This document shows, piece by piece, positions 55,886-64,000 of a DNA stretch of 64,000 bases. Source of the DNA: Pseudonocardia sp. HH130629-09 (GTDB lineage: Bacteria > Actinomycetota > Actinomycetes > Mycobacteriales > Pseudonocardiaceae); NCBI RefSeq assembly GCF_001294645.1, contig NZ_CP011868.1:1550001-1614000 (forward strand), written 5' to 3'. Numbering within the stretch: the stretch's first letter is position 1; each line of letters starts with the position of its first letter. The notes under the pieces are model-generated. The model saw nothing but the letters and a program-made list of their open reading frames with translations. It searched no databases and was not told the DNA's origin. Both the position numbers and the translations under genes were made by a program.

Positions 55886-55890
55886 GTACG

Positions 55891-55930
55891 CGCACCGGGC
55901 GGGCCCGCTTCCGTGGGCCCGCCCGGTGCG
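55891..55930. terminator. Perfect 16-bp stem between rpsB and tsf
   Basis: CGCACCGGGCGGGCCC (55891-55906) pairs perfectly with GGGCCCGCCCGGTGCG (55915-55930) around an 8-nt loop. It has no T-run. Between two genes of one operon it may act as a partial terminator or mRNA-stabilising hairpin that sets the rpsB to tsf ratio. Confidence 0.75.
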
Positions 55931-55977
55931 ACCCGGTGACCCATTCCCGTCACGACCCAGAGGACGAGAGACACCCG

Positions 55978-56793
55978 ATGGCGAACTACACCGCCGCCGA
56001 CGTCAAGCGGCTCCGTGAGCTCACCGGCTCCGGGATGATGGACTGCAAGAAGGCGCTCGAGGAGTCCGAGGGCGACTTCGACAAGGCCGTCGAGCTCCTC
56101 CGCATCAAGGGCGCGAAGGACGTGGGCAAGCGCGCCGAGCGCGCCACCGCCAACGGCCTGGTCGTCGCCGACGGCGGCACCCTGGTCGAGCTGGACTGCG
56201 AGACCGACTTCGTCGCCAAGTCCGACGACTTCATCGCGCTGGCCGAGAAGATCCTGGCCGCCGCGGTCGCCGAGAAGCCGGCCGACCTCGACGCGCTGCT
56301 CGAGACCAAGCTCGACGACGGCACCGTGGGCGAGGCCGTGCAGGCCCTGTCCGCCCGCATCGGCGAGAAGTTCGAGCTGAAGCGCTACGCCCGGGTCGAC
56401 GGCCAGGCCGCCGTCTACCTGCACAAGCGCGCCACCGACCTGCCCCCGCAGATCGGCGTCCTGCTCGCCTACGAGGGCGACGACGCCGAGGCCGCCCGCG
56501 GTCTCGCGATGCAGGTCGCGGCGGCCCGGCCGGAGTACCTGACCCGTGAGCAGGTCCCCGCCGAGATCGTCGAGAACGAGAAGAAGATCGCGGAGGCGAC
56601 CGCCCGCGAGGAGGGCAAGCCCGAGCAGGTCCTCCCCCGCATCGTCGAGGGCCGGGTCAACGGCTACTACAAGGACGTCGTGCTCCTGGAGCAGGCCTCC
56701 GTGGTCGACCCGAAGAAGTCGGTCAAGGCCGTCGCCGACGAGGCGGGTCTGACCATCAACGACTTCGTCCGTTTCGAGGTCGGCCAGAACTGA
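55978..56793 (+). CDS. tsf: Elongation factor Ts
   Basis: EF-Ts exchanges GDP on EF-Tu. The 271-aa protein starts [17 protein letters not shown] with the [10 protein letters not shown] motif and has [12 protein letters not shown] near 77. The C-terminal end [22 protein letters not shown] is normal. It ends the rpsB-tsf unit and is followed by a hairpin and frr; pyrH, usually next, is missing. Confidence 0.97.
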   Translation: MANYTAADVKRLRELTGSGMMDCKKALEESEGDFDKAVELLRIKGAKDVGKRAERATANGLVVADGGTLVELDCETDFVAKSDDFIALAEKILAAAVAEKPADLDALLETKLDDGTVGEAVQALSARIGEKFELKRYARVDGQAAVYLHKRATDLPPQIGVLLAYEGDDAEAARGLAMQVAAARPEYLTREQVPAEIVENEKKIAEATAREEGKPEQVLPRIVEGRVNGYYKDVVLLEQASVVDPKKSVKAVADEAGLTINDFVRFEVGQN

Positions 56794-56808
56794 TCCTCCC
56801 CGCCCCCA

Positions 56809-56837
56809 CCCGGGTGGTGCTCCGCGCACCGCCCGGG
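56809..56837. terminator. 12-bp stem hairpin after tsf
   Basis: CCCGGGTGGTGC (56809-56820) pairs with GCACCGCCCGGG (56826-56837) with one mismatch around TCCGC. It lies 15 bases after the tsf stop, so frr is probably a separate transcription unit. GAGGAT at 56848-56853, in the string GGTGAGAGGATCG also seen before sepIVA, may be the frr -10. Confidence 0.6.
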
Positions 56838-56894
56838 CGGAGGGTGAGAGGATCGTGACAGCCAGCGAGTACGACCAGGCCGGGGGATGCAAGC

Positions 56895-57452
56895 GTGATC
56901 GAGGAAACCCTCTTCGACGTCGAGGAGAAGATGGAGAAGGCCGTCACGGTCGCCCGTGACGACCTGGCGTCGGTGCGTACCGGCCGGGCCACTCCGAACA
57001 TGTTCTCCAGGATCGTCGTGGACTACTACGGCGCGTGGACCCCGCTGAACCAGCTCGCCTCGGTGTCGATCCCCGAGGCGCGGATGGCGGTCATCAAGCC
57101 CTACGACGCCAGCCAGCTCAAGCAGCTCGAGAAGGCGATCGCCGACTCGGACCTCGGCGTCAACCCGTCGAACGACGGGCAGATCATCCGAGTGATCATC
57201 CCGCAGCTCTCCGAGGAGCGGCGCCGGGACATGGTCAAGGTCGCCCGTGGCAAGGGCGAGGACGCGCGTGTCGTGCTCCGTGGCCTGCGCCGCAAGGCGA
57301 TGGACGAGCTGCACCGCATCCAGCGTGACGGCGAGGCCGGCGAGGACGAGGTCGCCCGCGCCGAGAAGGAACTGCAGGGCGTCACGGACCGCTACGTCGC
57401 GCAGATCGACGAGCTGGTCAAGAACAAGGAATCCGAGCTCCTCGAGGTCTGA
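56895..57452 (+). CDS. frr: Ribosome recycling factor
   Basis: RRF with EF-G splits terminated ribosomes. The 185-aa protein begins [20 protein letters not shown] and has [21 protein letters not shown] and the typical three-helix coiled end. GGGGGA lies seven bases before GTG 56895. cdsA follows after five bases, as in most actinobacteria. Confidence 0.96.
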   Translation: MIEETLFDVEEKMEKAVTVARDDLASVRTGRATPNMFSRIVVDYYGAWTPLNQLASVSIPEARMAVIKPYDASQLKQLEKAIADSDLGVNPSNDGQIIRVIIPQLSEERRRDMVKVARGKGEDARVVLRGLRRKAMDELHRIQRDGEAGEDEVARAEKELQGVTDRYVAQIDELVKNKESELLEV

Positions 57453-57457
57453 GCCCG

Positions 57458-58393
57458 GTGCCCTCCTCCTCCGACGCCGCCGTCCCCGTGACCTCCGACC
57501 TCCCCGGTGACGGGCCCGCCGGCGTGTCGGCGACCCCGGACGTGCCGAAGCCCGTCCGGGGACAGAAGGGGTACAAGCGGTCCCGGCTGGGTCGCAACCT
57601 CGTCGCGGCGATCGCGGTCGGCATCGGGCTCGGCGTCGTCATCCTGCTGAGCCTCCTGATCCATCGTCAGGGCTTCGTCCTCGTGCTCGCCTGCGTCACC
57701 GCGGTCGGGACCTGGGAGCTCGCGGGCGCGCTGCGCCGGGGCGCCGACATCCGCGTGTCGCTGCCGGTGCTGCTGGTCGGCGGCCAGGCCGTCGTCTGGT
57801 TGTCCTGGCCGTTCGGCCTGCACGGCGCCGCGATCGCCGTCACCGCCACGGTGCTGGGCTGCCTGCTGTGGCGGATGCGGAGCGGGGCGGCGCACTTCGT
57901 GCGCGACATCAGCGCCTCGCTGTTCGTCGCCGTCTACGTGCCGCTGCTCGTGGCCTTCGCCGTCCAGCTGACCGTAGCCCCGGACGGCGTGGGCCGGGTC
58001 CTGACCTTCCTGCTCTGCGTGGTCGCCTCCGACGTCGGCGGGTACGCCGCGGGCGTCGTCGCGGGCCAGCACCCGATGGCCCCCACGATCAGCCCGAAGA
58101 AGTCCTGGGAGGGCTTCGCGGGCTCGCTGATCGCCGGCATGGCAGTGGGCTCGCTCTGCATGGGGCTGCTGCTCGACGCGCCCTGGTACTGGGGGCCGCT
58201 GGTCGGCGCGCTGCTCGTCGCGACGGCCACCCTGGGTGACCTCGTCGAGTCGCTGGTGAAGCGCGACATCGGGGTCAAGGACATGGGCAACCTGCTGCCC
58301 GGGCACGGCGGTCTGATGGACCGTCTGGACTCGCTGCTGCCGGCCGCGTTCGTCGCCTGGGCGATCCTCGGGATCGTCGTCCCGATCGCGTGA
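57458..58393 (+). CDS. cdsA: Phosphatidate cytidylyltransferase
   Basis: CdsA makes CDP-diacylglycerol for phospholipid synthesis. The 311-aa membrane protein has about eight helices and the signature SLVKRDIGVKDMGNLLPGHGG near residues 266-285, with the metal-binding end MDRLDS. About 60 N-terminal residues are polar. It overlaps the methyltransferase by GTGA. Confidence 0.96.
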   Translation: MPSSSDAAVPVTSDLPGDGPAGVSATPDVPKPVRGQKGYKRSRLGRNLVAAIAVGIGLGVVILLSLLIHRQGFVLVLACVTAVGTWELAGALRRGADIRVSLPVLLVGGQAVVWLSWPFGLHGAAIAVTATVLGCLLWRMRSGAAHFVRDISASLFVAVYVPLLVAFAVQLTVAPDGVGRVLTFLLCVVASDVGGYAAGVVAGQHPMAPTISPKKSWEGFAGSLIAGMAVGSLCMGLLLDAPWYWGPLVGALLVATATLGDLVESLVKRDIGVKDMGNLLPGHGGLMDRLDSLLPAAFVAWAILGIVVPIA

Positions 58394-59142
58394 GGCGCAC
58401 CTACCAGGGGTTCGGCGGACAGCCGAAGCCCGGCCCGGCCATCCCCAGCCCGAACATCTGGAACTGGCCCGAGGTCTATGAGACCGAGAACCGCGCCCAG
58501 GACGCCGACGGCGAGCTCTGGGCGGCGCTGTGGGCCGAGACCGGGGGCTGGGCGGGCGCCGACGTCGTCGACGTCGGGTGCGGCGACGGCTTCCACCTGC
58601 CGCGCTTCGCCGAACGGGCCGCCACCGTCACCGGTGTCGAGCCGCACCCTCCGCTGGTCGAGCGGGCACGTCGGCGCGTCGCCGACGACCCCCGCATCAC
58701 CCTGCACACCGCGGGCGCCGAGCGGCTCCCGCTGCCGGACGCGAGTGCCGACCTGGTCCACGCCCGCACCGCGTACTTCTTCGGGCCGGGCTGCGAGCCG
58801 GGGCTCGCCGAGGCCGAGCGGGTGCTCCGCCCGGGCGGGGTGCTCGCCGTCGTCGACCTGGACTTCACGGCGCGGCCCTACGGGACGTGGCTGCGCGCGG
58901 ACCTGCCGCGCTACGACGCGCCCGCGGTCGACCGGTTCTTCGCCGCCCACGGTTTCGCGCTGCGCCGGGTCACCTCGACCTGGCGGTTCGACTCCCGCGC
59001 GGACCTGGAGGAGGTCCTGCGCATCGAGTTCTCCCCGCGCACCGCGCGCCGGGCGATCGACGACGTCGCCGACCGCACCGTGCGCGTGGGCTACCGGCTC
59101 CACACCTGGCGCCGCGCGGACGGCCTCGTGCTGCCGTCCTGA
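58390..59142 (+). CDS. Class I SAM-dependent methyltransferase
   Basis: The 250-aa protein has the SAM-binding motif VVDVGCGDGFHLP near residues 58-70 and a later VLRPGGVLAVVDLDF. Its substrate is unknown. GTG 58390 overlaps the cdsA stop, so it is cotranscribed with cdsA and may act on a lipid or quinone, but this is only context. Confidence 0.85.
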   Translation: MRRTYQGFGGQPKPGPAIPSPNIWNWPEVYETENRAQDADGELWAALWAETGGWAGADVVDVGCGDGFHLPRFAERAATVTGVEPHPPLVERARRRVADDPRITLHTAGAERLPLPDASADLVHARTAYFFGPGCEPGLAEAERVLRPGGVLAVVDLDFTARPYGTWLRADLPRYDAPAVDRFFAAHGFALRRVTSTWRFDSRADLEEVLRIEFSPRTARRAIDDVADRTVRVGYRLHTWRRADGLVLPS

Positions 59143-59163
59143 GCCGCGGCGCCGGGAGCGGGC

Positions 59164-59646
59164 TCAGGACAGGGTGATCGACCCGTCCGCGACGGTGACC
59201 TGCCGCGGGTCGAGCGGCCGCTGGGCCGGTCCGTCGAGGACGGCGCCGTCGAGGGAGAAACGGCTGTTGTGGCACGGGCAGACGATCTGCCCGTCGGTGA
59301 TCTGGCTGACGGCGCAGCCCTGGTGCGGGCAGATCGCGGACAGCCCGGTGAAGGTCCCCTGCTGCGGCTGGGTGACGACGACCTGGGCGTCGGCGAAGAT
59401 CGCGCCGCCGCCGACCGGCACCGCGGACGCCGGGCCGAGGACGGTGCCGGGGGAGCCCTGCGGGGCGTCCCCGCTCTGGGCCTGGCCACCGTTGTCGGTG
59501 GTGGCACCGCTGCCGCCACCGCAGGCGGCGACCGCGCCGATCGCGGCCACGCCGGCGCCGGCGATCATCGCGCGGCGACCGAGGGCGGGACCTCCGGTGC
59601 GCGGGGCGGGCTCGGGGTCGGTGGAGGACGTCGTGGGGAGGGTCAT
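59164..59646 (-). CDS. Rieske [2Fe-2S] lipoprotein
   Basis: The 160-aa protein has a Tat-like signal (GRRAMIAGAGVAAIGAVAACG) with a lipobox cysteine and a C-terminal Rieske domain with ICPHQGCAVSQ and IVCPCHNSRFSLDG, the Cys-x-His ... Cys-x2-His cluster ligands. It is probably an exported membrane-anchored electron carrier. ATG 59646 is chosen because AGGAGAG is just upstream; a longer frame exists but lacks a ribosome site. Its partner is not visible. Confidence 0.88.
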   Translation of the reverse strand: MTLPTTSSTDPEPAPRTGGPALGRRAMIAGAGVAAIGAVAACGGGSGATTDNGGQAQSGDAPQGSPGTVLGPASAVPVGGGAIFADAQVVVTQPQQGTFTGLSAICPHQGCAVSQITDGQIVCPCHNSRFSLDGAVLDGPAQRPLDPRQVTVADGSITLS

Positions 59647-59819
59647 GGCTCTCCTGGGGGGAGGCCGGGCGGGGCCCGGCGGTGTGGTGGTGGCGGCCCG
59701 GGGGTTCGGGGACCCGGGCACGTGACGAGCCTCCCATGATGTCCGGTTCGGGGGAGGACGGGTGTGCCGTTCCGCCACACCCGCGCCGTGTCCCGGGCCG
59801 CTCTCGCTACCGTGGGTGC

Positions 59820-60398
59820 ATGCCGTACACGATGCGCCAGCCGTCGCTGGGCGTTCCCGTGCCGAGTCTGGAGATCGTCCTGGGACTGCTCGCCTGGGCG
59901 GTCGGCGCGGGTGGCCTCGGGAACGGGTTCGCCACCGTCCTCGTCGCGCTCGGGATCTTCCTGACCGCGTACCTGTGGATCGTGCGCCGGCGCAACGCCG
60001 CGATGGCGGTGACCCTGCACCCCGAGCGCAAGCGCCGGATGCAGCGGCTGATCGTGATCGGCGTCGCGGGGGTCGTGCTGCTGCCGTTGCTGCTGTCCCT
60101 GGTCGGCTACGGCGAGCTGTCCACCCCCCTGTCCGCCGCGCTCGTCGGAGTGCTGCTGATCCAGGCGTCCACCGTGCTGGAGGAGCGCAGCCTCGTCGCG
60201 ACCGGCGGCCTGGTCCTGCTCATCGCCGCGTTCGGCGCCTTCCTGGCCCTGACCTACCAGGGGCAGGGGACCGGGTCCGCGGTGCCGGTGACCGGTCTCT
60301 GCGCCGGGATCGTGCTGTGGGTCGCAGCCGCGCGCAGGCTCGGGATCCTGGAGGACCTGTCCCGGCGCTTCAACGTGCGGATCCCCGGGATCCGCTGA
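59820..60398 (+). CDS. Hypothetical membrane protein
   Basis: The 192-aa protein has a short head, one or two N-terminal helices ([16 protein letters not shown] ... [14 protein letters not shown]) and three more hydrophobic segments, with basic loops such as [10 protein letters not shown] do not recognise a family. TACCGT at 59808-59813 ends six bases before the ATG, so the mRNA may be leaderless. It precedes rlmN by 32 bp. Confidence 0.65.
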   Translation: MPYTMRQPSLGVPVPSLEIVLGLLAWAVGAGGLGNGFATVLVALGIFLTAYLWIVRRRNAAMAVTLHPERKRRMQRLIVIGVAGVVLLPLLLSLVGYGELSTPLSAALVGVLLIQASTVLEERSLVATGGLVLLIAAFGAFLALTYQGQGTGSAVPVTGLCAGIVLWVAAARRLGILEDLSRRFNVRIPGIR

Positions 60399-60410
60399 CC
60401 CGCGACCGGG

Positions 60411-60422
60411 CTGGCACACTGG
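60411..60422 (+). promoter_or_regulatory. Extended -10 promoter of rlmN
   Basis: CTGGCACACTGG has TGG before the -10-like CACACT, as before rpsP and rplS. It ends nine bases before the rlmN ATG. Confidence 0.45.
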
Positions 60423-60430
60423 TGGGTGCC

Positions 60431-61540
60431 ATGTCCAGCCTCCCGCTCGTCTTCGACGCACCCCGCCACGGTACTCCGCCCCGCCACCTCGCCGACCTCG
60501 ACCCGGCCGACCGTGCCGCCGTCGCGCAGGAGCTCGGCGTACCGCGGTTCCGCCTCGACCAGTTGGCCCGCCACTGGTTCGGTCGTCTCACCGACGACCT
60601 CGACGCCATGAGCGACCTCGGCGGTGATGTCCGGGAGAAGCTGCGCCCGCTGCTCCCGCCGCTGGTCACGCCGTTGACCGAGAAGGCGTGCGACGGCGGC
60701 GCCACTCGCAAGACGCTGTGGCGCGGCCACGACGGCGTGCTCGCCGAGAGCGTCCTGATGCGCTACCCGGACCGGGCGACGGTCTGCATCTCCAGCCAGG
60801 CGGGCTGCGGGATGGCGTGTCCGTTCTGCGCGACCGGCCAGGGCGGTCTGCAGCGCAACCTGTCGACCGCCGAGATCGTCGACCAGGTCCGCCGCGCCGC
60901 GGCCCAGGCGCGCGACGGCGTGCTGGACGAGCCGACCCGGTTGTCGAACGTCGTGTTCATGGGGATGGGCGAGCCGCTCGCCAACTACAAGCGGGTCGTC
61001 GCCGCCGTCCGCCGGATCACCGAGCCCACCCCGGACGGGCTGGGCATCTCCGCCCGCGGGGTCACCGTGTCCACCGTCGGGCTGGTCCCGGCGATCGACC
61101 GGCTCCGCGAGGAGGGCATCCCGGTCACCCTGGCGATCTCGCTGCACTGCCCGGACGACGAGCTGCGCGACACCCTCGTCCCGGTCAACAACCGCTGGAA
61201 GGTCGCCGAGGTCCTCGACGCGGGCCGCCGCTACGCCACCACGACCGGCCGCCGCGTCTCCATCGAGTACGCGCTGATCCGTGACGTGAACGACCAGCCG
61301 TGGCGCGCCGACATGCTGGGGAAGGTCCTGCGGCAGCACATCGGGACCTCGAGGGTGCACGTCAACCTGATCCCGCTGAACCCGACGCCCGGCAGCGAGT
61401 GGGACGCCTCGCCCAAGCCCGTCGAGGAGGAGTTCGTGCGCCGGGTCCGGGCGGCCGGCGTCGCCTGCACCGTCCGCGACACCCGCGGCCAGGAGATCGA
61501 CGCGGCCTGCGGCCAGCTCGCCGCCTCCCACCCGGGCTGA
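60431..61540 (+). CDS. rlmN: 23S rRNA (adenine-C2)-methyltransferase RlmN
   Basis: RlmN is a radical SAM enzyme that methylates A2503 of 23S rRNA and A37 of some tRNAs. The 369-aa protein has the cluster motif CGMACPFC (Cys126, Cys130, Cys133), GMGEPLANY and the conserved C-terminal cysteine in [14 protein letters not shown]. It is normal in length; its last codons lie in a tandem duplication at 61517-61612. Confidence 0.96.
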   Translation: MSSLPLVFDAPRHGTPPRHLADLDPADRAAVAQELGVPRFRLDQLARHWFGRLTDDLDAMSDLGGDVREKLRPLLPPLVTPLTEKACDGGATRKTLWRGHDGVLAESVLMRYPDRATVCISSQAGCGMACPFCATGQGGLQRNLSTAEIVDQVRRAAAQARDGVLDEPTRLSNVVFMGMGEPLANYKRVVAAVRRITEPTPDGLGISARGVTVSTVGLVPAIDRLREEGIPVTLAISLHCPDDELRDTLVPVNNRWKVAEVLDAGRRYATTTGRRVSIEYALIRDVNDQPWRADMLGKVLRQHIGTSRVHVNLIPLNPTPGSEWDASPKPVEEEFVRRVRAAGVACTVRDTRGQEIDAACGQLAASHPG

Positions 61541-61612
61541 CCCGCCCGGCGGCCCCTCGTGCCGCTTGCCGCGTCGCATCCGGGCCGGCCCGCCCGGCGC
61601 CCCCTCGCGCCG
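61517..61612 (+). repeat. 48-bp imperfect tandem duplication across the rlmN stop
   Basis: 61517-61564 and 61565-61612 are 48-bp units with 8 differences (about 83% identity). The first holds the last codons of rlmN, the stop TGA and 24 bases after it; in the second the stop has become CGG. If rlmN were read through, it would add a second copy of LAASHPG-x-PARRPL. It suggests an old 3'-end duplication. Confidence 0.85.
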
Positions 61613-61626
61613 CCGGGCAGAGCCGC

Positions 61627-62751
<1,125 letters not shown>

Positions 62752-62781
62752 GGCGGGCTCCCATCCTGTTCACGAACACGA

Positions 62782-63648
62782 TCATTTGACGGCCCCGAAG
62801 GACAGGCCCTGGACGAGCTTGTTCTGCGCGATCCAGCCGGCGATGACGACGGGCAGCGCTGCCACGGTGGCCGCGGCGCACAGGCTGGCGAAGTAGAGGC
62901 CCTCGGAGGTGATGAACCCGACGAGGTACACGGGCACGGTCGCGGCCCGGGACGCGGTGAGGTTCACCGCGAAGAAGAACTCGTTCCAGGCGAAGATCAT
63001 GCAGATCAGCGCCGTGGCGGCCATGCCGGGCGAGATGATCGGCAGCACGACCTCGCGCAGCGAGCGCCACAGCGACGCGCCGTCCATGCTCGCGGCCTCC
63101 AGGAGCTCCCTGGGGACCTCCAGGAAGAACGACCGCATCATCCAGACCGCGATCGGCAGGTTCATCGCCGTGTAGAGCACGACGAGGGTCCAGACGTTGT
63201 CCAGCGCGCCCAGGTAGTTCACGACGACGTAGATCGGCACGATCGCTGCGACGACCGGCAGCATCTTGGTCGAGATGAAGAAGAACAGCACGTCCTGGGT
63301 CTTCTTCACCGGTCGCAACGACAGCGCGAACGCGGCCGGGGTGCCGAGCAGGAGCACCAGGACCGTCGAGGCGACCGTCGCGAACAGCGAGTTGAGCAGG
63401 TAGGGCCCGACGCCGCCGCCGAAGACCTCGGCGAAGTTGTCGAACGTGGGCGTGAAGATCACCGTCGGCGGGATGGTGACGGCCTGCGCCTCGGTCTTGA
63501 AGGCGGTCATCACCATCCACAGCACGGGGAAGAAGAACCCGAGCCCGACGATCCAGGCGAGCATGCTCAGCAGCGGCCCGGCTCCGCGCGAGGCCCTGCG
63601 GGGCGTCGTGGCGGGTGTGGCGGCCCGTTCGGCGACTGCGGTCATCAC
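62782..63648 (-). CDS. Carbohydrate ABC transporter permease (MalG-like)
   Basis: The 288-aa permease has six membrane helices and the EAA loop LEAASMDGASLWRSLREVVLPI near residue 195. It is the inner-membrane partner of the permease next to it. GTG 63648 or ATG 63645 starts it, overlapping the stop of the upstream permease (GTGATGA). The substrate may be a sugar or polyol; no binding protein is in the window. Confidence 0.9.
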   Translation of the reverse strand: MMTAVAERAATPATTPRRASRGAGPLLSMLAWIVGLGFFFPVLWMVMTAFKTEAQAVTIPPTVIFTPTFDNFAEVFGGGVGPYLLNSLFATVASTVLVLLLGTPAAFALSLRPVKKTQDVLFFFISTKMLPVVAAIVPIYVVVNYLGALDNVWTLVVLYTAMNLPIAVWMMRSFFLEVPRELLEAASMDGASLWRSLREVVLPIISPGMAATALICMIFAWNEFFFAVNLTASRAATVPVYLVGFITSEGLYFASLCAAATVAALPVVIAGWIAQNKLVQGLSFGAVK

Positions 63649-64000
63649 GCCTCCTCGGCGGCGGAGAAGCTGCGGAAGATCAGGCGCAGCGCCAGGGTGG
63701 CGACGACGATCGTCGCGACCACGGTGACCACGCCCATCGCGGCGGACTCGCCGATGTCGAAGCCCAGGAACGCCCGCTGGTAGATGTAGAACGGCAGGTT
63801 CGCCGACGCCGTACCCGGCCCGCCCTGGGTCATCATGTAGATCGTGTCGAAGGTGTTGACCAGGTAGATCGCACCGAGTACGACACCGAGCTCGATGAAG
63901 CGCTGCAGGTGCGGCAGGGTCACCTCGCGGAACACGGCGAACCCGGTCGCACCGTCCATCCGCGCGGCCTCGAGGACCTCCGGCGGCTGCGAGCCGAGCC
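63645..64000 (-). CDS. Carbohydrate ABC transporter permease (MalF-like), partial
   Basis: The gene runs in from the right edge. The visible 117 codons include the EAA-loop sequence PPEVLEAARMDGATGFAVF and two C-terminal membrane helices. It overlaps the second permease by four bases, as usual for MalF-MalG pairs. The substrate is not decided. Confidence 0.88.
   Translation of the reverse strand, partial: LGSQPPEVLEAARMDGATGFAVFREVTLPHLQRFIELGVVLGAIYLVNTFDTIYMMTQGGPGTASANLPFYIYQRAFLGFDIGESAAMGVVTVVATIVVATLALRLIFRSFSAAEEA

Noticed and set aside
56855-56896. A pyrH 5' stub (GTG ACA GCC ... AAG CGT) left before frr
   Set aside because: The resemblance to a PyrH N-terminus is only a few residues, the glycine-rich nucleotide motif is absent, and the stretch can be a normal frr leader with a GGGGGA ribosome site.

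Overview
The window is very GC-rich (mostly G/C third codon positions) with many GTG starts, ATGA/GTGA gene overlaps and actinobacterial marker genes (whiG, an SepIVA-like DivIVA protein, DasR-type operators, a GlnR box, kdp with a separate kdpF). The chromosomal backbone from sepIVA to rlmN follows the order of the M. tuberculosis Rv2927c-Rv2880c block. A whiG gene between xerC and rpsB, with the general protein character, points to a Pseudonocardiales-type actinomycete (Pseudonocardia-like). The genus is inferred, not proven. I saw no rRNA, tRNA or CRISPR.

Layout. 1-4.7 kb: an N-acetylglucosamine module, with a divergent EIIB start, EIIC, a dedicated HPr, nagA, nagB and a GntR/DasR-type regulator, plus two operators in the divergent spacer. 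4.7-6.1 kb: coaD and sepIVA. 6.1-9.1 kb: an inserted accessory stretch holding a DUF222/HNH remnant, a VOC protein, an AraC regulator, a 165-bp MITE and a MinD/ParA-like ATPase. 9.1-11.6 kb: DUF177, rpmF, rnc, mutM. 11.6-25.2 kb: a second insertion relative to the mycobacterial order, with lysA (frameshifted), padR plus a membrane partner, corA, a small membrane gene (frameshifted), the whole kdpF-A-B-C-D-E potassium operon and a CAP-domain protein. 25.2-38.2 kb: acyP, a VOC protein, smc, ftsY, the nitrogen operon amtB-glnB-glnD (glnD frameshifted, GlnR box upstream), a P-loop protein and ffh. 38.2-45.1 kb: an amidohydrolase, a CPBP protease, rpsP-khpA-rimM, a small HTH plus Clp-N pair, mgtC, trmD, rplS. 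45.1-54.6 kb: lepB running in frame into rnhB, DUF2469, yraN, yifB, dprA, xerC, whiG, an M23 peptidase. 54.6-61.5 kb: rpsB, tsf, frr, cdsA, a methyltransferase, a Rieske protein, a membrane protein, rlmN. 61.6-64 kb: a sugar/polyol ABC transporter on the minus strand, cut by the window end.

Points that stand out. (1) pyrH (UMP kinase) is absent from its usual place between tsf and frr. (2) A 71-aa HTH protein and a 181-aa double Clp-N protein form a two-gene unit behind two identical-armed TGTCAA-N6-TTGACA palindromes; it looks like a split ClpC2-type sensor of ClpC1-targeting antibiotics. (3) A MITE has perfect 17-bp inverted ends and a 3-bp target duplication. (4) Several genes have a -10-like hexamer 6-10 nt before the start codon, which predicts leaderless mRNAs. 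(5) Four single-base frameshifts or doubtful fusions all lie at short G/C runs, so sequencing error must be excluded before calling pseudogenes or a LepB-RNase HII fusion.
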